DNA of 64,000 nucleotides, taken from assembly GCA_030867875.1 (NCBI GenBank), contig JAOWCC010001634.1:50812021-50876020 (forward strand), written 5' to 3'. The translations under genes and the position numbers were made by a program. The notes beneath the pieces are model-generated. The model did no database searches and had not been told where the DNA came from. It saw only the letters and a list, made by a program, of their open reading frames with translations. This DNA is from Actinernus sp. WN-2022. Its lineage: Eukaryota > Cnidaria > Anthozoa > Actiniaria > Actinernidae. Below are positions 29,501 to 38,500 of this stretch, piece after piece (position 1 is the stretch's first letter; the number at the start of each line of letters is the position of its first letter).

Positions 29501-32500
29501 TGAATTGATTGTGCCATGATGAAAATGATTTAGCCATAACTGAATTGATTGTGACATGGTGAAAATGATTTTGCCATAACTGAATTGACTTTGCCATGAT
29601 GAAAATGATTTTGCTGTAACTGAATTGATTGTGCCATGATGAAAATGATTTAGCCATAACTGAATTGATTGTGCCATGATGAAAATGATTTAATAGCAAT
29701 AATTGATTTTGCCATGGTAAAAATGATGTAGCCATAACTCAATTGATTTTGCCATGATGAAAATGATTATGCTGTAACTAAATTGATTGTGCCATGGTGA
29801 AAATGGTGTAGCCATAACTGAATTGACTTTGCCGTGATGAAAATGATTTTGCTGTAACTGAATTGATTGTGCCATGGTGAAAATGATTTTGCCATAACGG
29901 GCACTATGCCAGAAAGTGTCCAGCAGCGGGAAATTCAGGAAAGGCATCGGAAAACGGGGAAGGGGGCCTGCCGTGGGGCAGCCAGGTCTCTCAAAATCAG
30001 TAACTTCCGCCCCTGAACATGTGAACGAAAATCATCAGTCATCTGGGCCAGACCAAAGCAAACGAGTCATTTCAGTCATATCAGATTCTGGTATTTATAT
30101 AACAGGACTTGTAAATCATCAAGTTACACCTATTTTACTGGACACCGGGGCTACAGTTAGTGTATTTAGTGAGGAAACATGGAGAGAAAGACTGGTGTTA
30201 GCTAGAACTGAAGCAGGTATCAGGAACTTTGACCACAGCGAATGGAAATGTTTTGAATGTTCTAGGAGAAACCAAAACAAGGCTTCGCTTAGGCAAATTT
30301 GATGGTTACTGGAATATCATTGTGGCACATGGATTGACTAATGAATGTTTACTGGGGTCGGATTTTTTCCAACACTATAAATGTCAACTTTGTTATAATA
30401 CTGGAATATTTACTATTGCGGAAGCAGAGGTACCCATAAGATTCCAGAAGGGAAGTCCAGCAGTATGTAGGGTCTACCTGGAAAGGGATGTGGAGATAGG
30501 TCCAGGAACTGAGCAACTACTTACAGTGAATCTTGAGGGAGGGTTTGAGCGTAATAATGGGAGCCCTGGTATAGTAGAAGAGGTGCAAAACTATAATAGA
30601 GAGACAGACATTTGTGTAGCACGAGCACTGGTGATACCCAAAGATGGTCTAGCAGTAGTACACCTCACCAATTTTACTGACCAGCCAATTAAAGTATGTT
30701 CAAATTCCCCCATAGGACAGTATAGCCCATTAGGTTGTATGAATGGTCAAACAACGCCTAAAGGCATTGACAATGAAAAGGGAGTTTGGGGTGGTGGGTA
30801 GAGCTCAATGTGCCAATGTAACCCTAGACAGTGAGGTACAACCAGGTAAATACAGTGAAGAAGACAACGGGGTGAACAGTAAGGAGTCTCCTTTTGCATT
30901 AGAGTCCGATAATCTGACGGGTGAACAAAAGGAACAGTTTGTCTCTCTGATGAATGAATTTACCGGTGTTTGCAAATAATAACTCAGATTTGGGCAAGAC
31001 AGACCTGATCGAGCACTGCATTGATATAGGCAATTCAAGACCGGTGAAACAGCCACCAAGACGAACACCCCCTCATCAAAGAGAAGTCATTGACCGTCAG
31101 CTGGATGACCTACTAGCCCAAGGGAGGAATGAACCATCGCAGAGTCCCTGGAGTAGCCCGGTGGTCCTGGTCTGGAAGCACAATGGCACCTACAGGATGC
31201 GCATTGATTATAGACGGTTAAATCAGTGCACAGTGAAAGATGCACATCCTCTCCCTAGGACTGACGATGTACTGGAAGTCATGGAAGGCGGCCAGTGGTT
31301 TTCCTGCCTGGACCTCGCGTCTGGTTACTGGCAAATGAAGGTCGCTGAGAAAGATAGGCCGAAAACATCATTCGTTACACATCGTGGCCAATTCCAATGG
31401 ACAGTAATGCCCTTCGGGCTTACAAATGGACCAGCCAGCTTTCAGAGACTAATGAACATGGCGTTGAGTGGCTTGATCTGGACACAATGTCTAGTTTATA
31501 TAGATGACATAATCATCTGGTCTAAGTCATTTGAGGAGCATTTATATCATCTACGTCAAGTTCGTGACAAGATTATTGGGAGTGTTATGACGAAAGTTAT
31601 AAACTCTCGCACGTTTGCTGGGCTTTAAAACCGTATTTATATTGAGTTCAGCTACTCTATCTACACACAAAGTATACTTTGGATTACATTTTGATTAATG
31701 AGAATGGTATTTCGAGGCAAAATTCCTGTGGGAAAGCGCTCATACATTTTATATTTACGAGGAGTTCAAAATTTATCCCTGCATCAAGTAGCAAAAGAGT
31801 GTGAAGTGTCTCCATCTACAGTTCTGAGAATATGTAAGAGTTCCTGTGAAACTAAAAAGGCCAATGGGAAAACGGTGGGCAAGAAATCTCCAGGAGGACA
31901 ACCAAAATTAACGGCCCAACAGAGAAGAGCTATATTACGTTCCCTGAATTCATTACGGGAACAAGAAGGACATTTTTCATTGAAACGTATCATGAAAGAT
32001 GCCGGGATTCGTCAAGGGAGTGTTAGTGATCGAACAATACGCTGTGTTCTAAACAAAAACGGCTACTATCATCTTCAAGCTCGTAGAAAAGCTTTACTGA
32101 GTGTGAGAGATAGGAAAGTGCGGGTACATTTTGCAAAAAGCCTTCTCCGAAATAACTCGTCGGATATTTGGACTGATAAAATTGCATTTTATCTCGATGG
32201 AACCTCATTTGTTTATAAGACCAACCCAATAGATCAAGCACGTGCTCCAAGGGGGCATGTATGGAGAAAAAAATGCGAAGGACTCGCACACGGTTGTACG
32301 TCTAAGAAAAAAAAAGAAGGGACTGGTGGTAAAGTTGTTAAGATGATTGTTGCAATTAGCTACAACCGAGGCATTATAGTTTGTTCTCAGTATAATAAAA
32401 TGTGTGGCGACTTTTTCGAGTCCTTCATCGACCAGAACTTTCCCTGGATGTTTAGATTGGCGGGTAAAGGTGACAGTCGCCTTTGGTTACAAGATGGAGA

Positions 32501-35500
32501 TCCATCGCAAAATAGTGCAAAAGCTCGGGCAGCAATGACACGAGTGAATGCTGAACTGTTCAAGAATCCTCCTCGTAGTCCAGATTTGAACCCTATTGAA
32601 AATATGTTTAGTACTGTTTATCAAAGACTGAGGGGAGATGCGCTAAGGTATCGGATCAGCCGTGAAACATTTGCCGAATTTAGTGAACGTGTTCGCAAGA
32701 CTATTTTCCAAATACCAGTTGATGCAATTAACAAATTAATTGAGTCCATGAATCGACGTGTAAAACTTGTCATTCAAAGAAAAGGTGAACGCCTTAAGTA
32801 TTGACATTATTGCAACTTTAGAAAAATAAGGGTTGAGATTCAGGATTTACTCAAAATGACAAACACAAGCACTTATCATTTGTTGTCATCGTGAATGACT
32901 AATAATGTCTGAGAAAGAACAATTCTAAATCAGCAGATTAAATTGACTGTAAGTAGCTTTTTGGTTATGTACTTGCTACAACGGCTTCATTATATTTCAA
33001 TAAATAATTACTTAGAAAGGTCACAAAGGTGTTGATTTTTTTTTATATTCGACTTTACTCTGGGTTACCATCTGATTACCATCGGTTTACCATCGGTTTA
33101 CCATCGGTTTACCATCGGATTACCCGTTAAATGGACGCGTTACCACGCTTAACCATGATTAACCAACAACTTTGCAATAGACAAAGACTGTTAAGATCAT
33201 ACTTTTAATTCAATTGGTAAACCATGGTAATCCGTGGTAATCCATGGACTAAACCGTTACAAAACCCGCTAAAGTTAAGGTACTGTTGTTTGCAAGTTAT
33301 TCGACGTACAATTGCTGTAACACAAGGTTTTATAGCTACGTTGTGCGGTACTGACATGCGCAGTTGGGATAGGGAGCGAAAATGTGAGTCCCATAACGTT
33401 AGGCCGGTTGCATATGAATCGACCTGTGAGCTGTGAGCCAAGGGGCATTTGTTCTTTCAAGAGTGCACTTACATGTAGGCTGTTGGTTGAGCAACTGTGA
33501 GTCTCATCTTATGTACTGAAACTCTCCACTTAAGGGTCTTTTTAAGGATTTTCACTGTACCAGGGTCTTTATAAAGTTTCATGGTGAAGCCTTATAAAGA
33601 TTGACTAGGAGGGTATTTATAAGACGTTTCACTCTACGAGTGTGGCCCTATATAAAACGTCATTGTTGAGGCCTTTTTCCTTTGTTCAACAAAGGAAAAA
33701 GACCTCACTTCAGTGAAAAGTCGTATAGACTCTTTCCTCTTACCAGGGTGTAAAGGCGCATAAACTTGAGTGATTTGCTTCATCTAATTGGACAAAATGT
33801 TCGTTAATTATGTATGCCTTTTGAAGTTTCGTTCACCAATGTTACAACCATGAAAGAAAAGGAAAAAAAGAACGGCAATTTTGCCTCGTTTTCATGTCGA
33901 ACAGGACAATAAGGCTAAGCAGATCACCAATACTTATACATGTATGGCTGATTATAATCTGAAATTCATTCAATTAGGTTTTTTTTTTAAAGAACTGTAA
34001 ATACACTTTTATAACATTGATATTAATTGACATATGGGAGTACATTTTTAGTAATTAAAATGGTGGAAGTACTGACAATAAACTCGCTTATAAAAACATA
34101 AACTCGTACAAGGCTCGTCTTATCTGCAAAGACTCGCCTGTGATTAGATTAATATCCATTAATTGTTATAATAGCCGTTATCCATCTTTGACTTTAGTAC
34201 TACTAAAAAACTACTAAAAACAGAGACATTACAAATGAATAATAACCCGGCAAGAAATTATTTATCTCCTACTTCAAGTTGTGTTAAACTACATGTGACT
34301 CTCAATCGAATTTAGTTTGGGTTGCCAGTCGATAACATAACCCGAATTAGCAGTTTAACCCTTTGAGCCCTGTGGGCTTTTAACTGATATTTGGCTCATT
34401 CTAGACTGCAACAAACCCTCCCCCCCTAAGAAAACTGTAGTCACTGTTACCATGGAATTTTCATCTGACCAACAATACTGGGGGCTCAAAGTTTTTTGTC
34501 GGCCATTTTGGATACGTTGACGTCGCATTGCTACGGAGCTGGAGGGAAGTTTGTTTGGGGGAAAACAGAATTTGAGGCTTTTTAAAGCCTTTTTTTTTTC
34601 ATTTTTAGAGTGCTGGAGGACATCATTAAGTCTGATGAGAGCTTGAATCAGTACTTTCTCGAAGAACTGAGTCTGTGCCTGCTATTGTGATAGAGAAAGA
34701 GCTTCATTTTCCACTCGTGAATGGGCCAGGACGTCTTCTGTCACTTTAGCGTGAGCTTTATAAATGGAGGTCTGGAGCCACCTACATGTATCATTATATT
34801 GATAGCTTTTATGGAATATTGGACAACATTTACTTGCCATTGATTCCAATATGAAGCTATTAGGTCGAAATGGCTTTAGACTTAGTATATATTTTGAAGA
34901 ATGAAGATGGGGGAAGGGCCATGCCGCTGTTTGGTAGGATTTCCCGGCATGCTTTGCGGTCATTATGGATGGATTTAGCTTGTTGTGAAGTGCTTGTGGA
35001 CAGAATGGCTTGGTGCTGGGCAAGTTTAGGTGTTGGGAGACAGAAAGTGAGGTTAGTGCAAACATGAAACTCTAAATTTTATGTAAAATATGCATTTTTG
35101 TGAGAAAATTTAGAATCTGAGGGGAAATATTTTTTTCTGTAACTGTCATTTTAGTCCCTTTTTCTGAAGTGAAATAATGTCAACTATAGTTAACTTATGC
35201 AAAGAAAGGGGGATTTAGATGAAATTATTCATTTTTAATGCCTAATGCAGTTCAATAGGATCATTGGTCTATACATTAAGGTGTGTGGGAATCTCAGGGC
35301 ATTGCTCTTTGAACTTAGTCAGATTTATACCCTCAAAGCAAGTAACCAGTAATAGTGCCATATGGCACTCTTGGGGCTTAAAGGGTTAAAGCATCTAATT
35401 CAACATTTTACTTGCTCTACTCTAAAACATATCCCATGAATAATGTTTATAGTCGATTGTGAAATGACGCGTACTATTTTCTAATGAGGTTTTCCCGTGA

Positions 35501-38500
35501 ATATAATGGCTACAACCTATAAAGTCCCACTGACAGTAGTTCACTGGTGTAATTAAACGTCACGTAACGTTGATGAATGTCTATTCTCAGACACCTTTGG
35601 ACATGACTCTTGCAACACTAATCCTTTAGTTGTTATGGACCAGAAGCAGCGTGCAACCCTGCAGTTCCTCTCTCCCCCCTTCCACCCCCCATTCAATGTT
35701 GGGGGGAAAAAGTGACCAAACCAGTACGAAAGTTTATCCAACATTGAAATGAGGGGGTGTGGGGGACGTGTTCCAACTATTCATGTCCAAAGCTGTGGAC
35801 TCAAACTTAAGCCTGCAAAATGTCAGTTTCTGAAACAAAGAGTCACATTTCTCGGTCACGTTGTATCATCTCAAGGCATTGAAACAGACCCAGAGAAGAC
35901 TAAGGCAGTAGCTGAGTGGCCAGTTCCAGTGGATGTCAAGGAGTTACAAAGGTTCTTAGGCCTCGCAGGTTATTACAGGTGCTTCATCGCAGAATTATCA
36001 ACCGTTGCAGAGCCCTTATATCGGCTGTGCAGGAAGACCGTTCCTTTCCACTGGGGTACTGAGCAAAAACTCGCATTCGAAAAACTGAAGATTTTGCTGG
36101 TCAGCTAGTGCACCTGTTCTGGCATATCCCGACTTTTCAGCAGAGGCTGGGATGTTCACCCTCGACACAGATGCTAGCCAACAACTTGGTATAGGTGGTG
36201 TCCTTTCCCAGCTGCAACCGGACGGAACGGAGAGAGTTATTGCAATATGGCAGTCGTTCTCTAAATGAACACGAGAAAAACTACTGTACCACATGGCTCG
36301 AGATGTTAGCACTGGTAACACACGTAGATCACTTCCGTTACTATCCGTTGAGGCACAGGTTTTGTGTGAGGACTGATCATAATTCGTTAAGATGGCTGAT
36401 GTCATTCAAACAGCCTGAAGGGCAGGTGGCCCGCTGGTTGGAAAGACTGCAAGAATATGACTTTGATGTTAAGCATCGACCAGGCCGATCTCATGTTAAT
36501 GCAGATGCAATGTCCCGAAAACCAAGACGTCATCATGGACAATCATCTGTTGCTGAGCTAACTTTCAAGCAGTCTGTTGTGAAAGAGAATGTGGCTACTG
36601 AAGATGTGTGGTCAGCAGAATCGGTTGCAAGCGTGCAAAAAGACGATGTCAATGTGGGGCCAGTGTTGACGATCCTGTTGCAGGAAAAAGAGAAACCTCA
36701 TAAGCAGATGTTACAGTCCATGAGCCACACTTCACGTGCGATAATGGCCCAGTTTGAGCTTCTGGAGGTTCAGAATGTTGTACTGTATCGGAAGGAGCAG
36801 AATGGAAAGAAAGCATCCAGGAGTCAAGTAGTTTTGCCAGAAATGCTTGTACAACCAGCGCTACAAGAGTGTCATGATGGGATAGCTGGGGCAGTTTAAA
36901 ACACTGAAACGGATGAAAGCCCATTTTTGCCGTCCAGGTCTTGCTAAGAGAATTCACGAGTATTGTGACAACTGTCTTACTTGTGCCAAGTGTAAACTAC
37001 GTAAGCGTCAGAGAGCTCCATTGCAGCCGATCCCCTCTGGTTACCCTATGCAAATAATTTATTTGGATATTGTTGGCCCGCTACCACAAACCAAGAAAGG
37101 AAACAAGTTTATCTTGATTGTACAGTGCAGTTTTACCAAATGGGCAGAGGTGTATGCCATTCCGAACCAGTGAGCAATTATTACATGTACATGTGTTAGG
37201 ATCCTTGTGAAGAACTGGGTGTGTAGGTTCGGTGTTCCGGACAGTATACATGTACATTCCAATCAGGGACGCAATTTTGAATCTACAGTGTTCAGTCAGA
37301 TGTGCAAGCTGTTACAGATTAACAAATCCAGATCCACAGCCTATCATCCTGAGGCAAATGGGCAAATAGAGAACTTTCAACGTACACTGAAGAGCATGCT
37401 TAAGACCAGGATAGATGGCAAACTAGATCGTTGGGATGAACACTTAGATTTTTGCATAATGGCATGCTGCAGTAGTATTCACTCCTCGTCAGGACACACC
37501 CCATTTGAGCTCATGTTTGGGAGGGAGATGTGAATTCCGCTTGATGTGATGATGGGAGAAGTGTCAAAGAGTAAGTTGTCAGAGTCTACTTATTCTGAGT
37601 TTGTCGGTGAGCTGCATACCCATCTAGTGCAAGCATATCAAGATGTGAGAAACAACCTGCATGTGGCTCAACAGTGTCAAAAGGATGCTTTCGATAAAGG
37701 CGTCAAACACATGGTGTATGAGCCTGGAGACCTTGTTCTACGCTATCGCCCTCAGCTCAAACCTGGAGAAGCCAGTAAGTTTCATCATAACTGGGAAGGT
37801 CCATACACTGTTGTAGAACGCATAACTGAAGTAACGTACCGAATAAGAAAGCAGAATACTGTAGCTCATCAAGAAATTCGGTTGTTGTCCACTTCAACAA
37901 CCTTCTGGTATATAGGAGAAAGTCAGAACCGCACAACTCTATGGAGCTAGCTGCTGATCGCAGTGTCGCCCAAGAGGATGTTGTTGCAGAGGATCATAGT
38001 AGCCAAACGGAAGAAGTCAAAGAAAGTGGTCCCGATGAGGTTGGGTGGATTCACGATGACTCTGGATACGGAAAGTTCTGAGGACAGCGAAGAGTGTGAC
38101 TCTCGAATTCCATGACACAGAAGTGTGAATTTTTCCACGAACTGATTTGAATAATCAATTAGTCTGCAGTGTTTGTTTTGCTTTGCAGTACATGCACCAA
38201 ACATTTCTAAAAGACAAATTTTCGTTTAGAAATTGAAATATTTTCCGAATCAAATGTTTTGAAAGTTCTTCTTTTATATTAATTTCGTGTCTGAACAATT
38301 TCGCCTGATGCCGGAAATGCTTTGAGTCGAACTCTAAAATGCCGAGGTGAGTCGATTAGTTTCTAAATTGCTGTGAAATCGCTGAAATCGCACTGTATAC
38401 AAATGGATTTACGACATACATTGTATATTTATCAACATGTTGATGTTCCTATGTCGATCTACAAAGACACAACAATTAAAACCTACTGTACTATGAGGTA

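Larger units (their letters stand above)
31580..35790. mobile_element. 4.2-kb composite insertion into the Gypsy RT
   Basis: The RT text stops after HLYHLRQVRDK and resumes 4.2 kb later with QSCGLKLKPAKCQFLK; the two flanks together match the usual spacing of Gypsy RT, so this is an insertion. It holds the transposase ORF (31698-32804), a run of CATCGGTTTAC repeats (33061-33125), a hairpin (33680-33712), a fragment related to 6690-6790, and a right-end hairpin (35681-35760, CCCCATTCAATGTTGG / CCAACATTGAAATGAGGGGG). Terminal repeats of the whole insert are not clear, so it may be nested insertions. Confidence 0.65.

Noticed and set aside
29421..29947. Minus-strand frames with repeated HFHHGTINSVMAKSF-type peptide
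   Set aside because: By-product of a 40-bp tandem repeat; open in several frames at once.
29892..38085. Infectious retrovirus or endogenous retrovirus
   Set aside because: Pol order and motifs fit Ty3/Gypsy; no envelope or LTRs seen, and the copy carries many stops and frameshifts.
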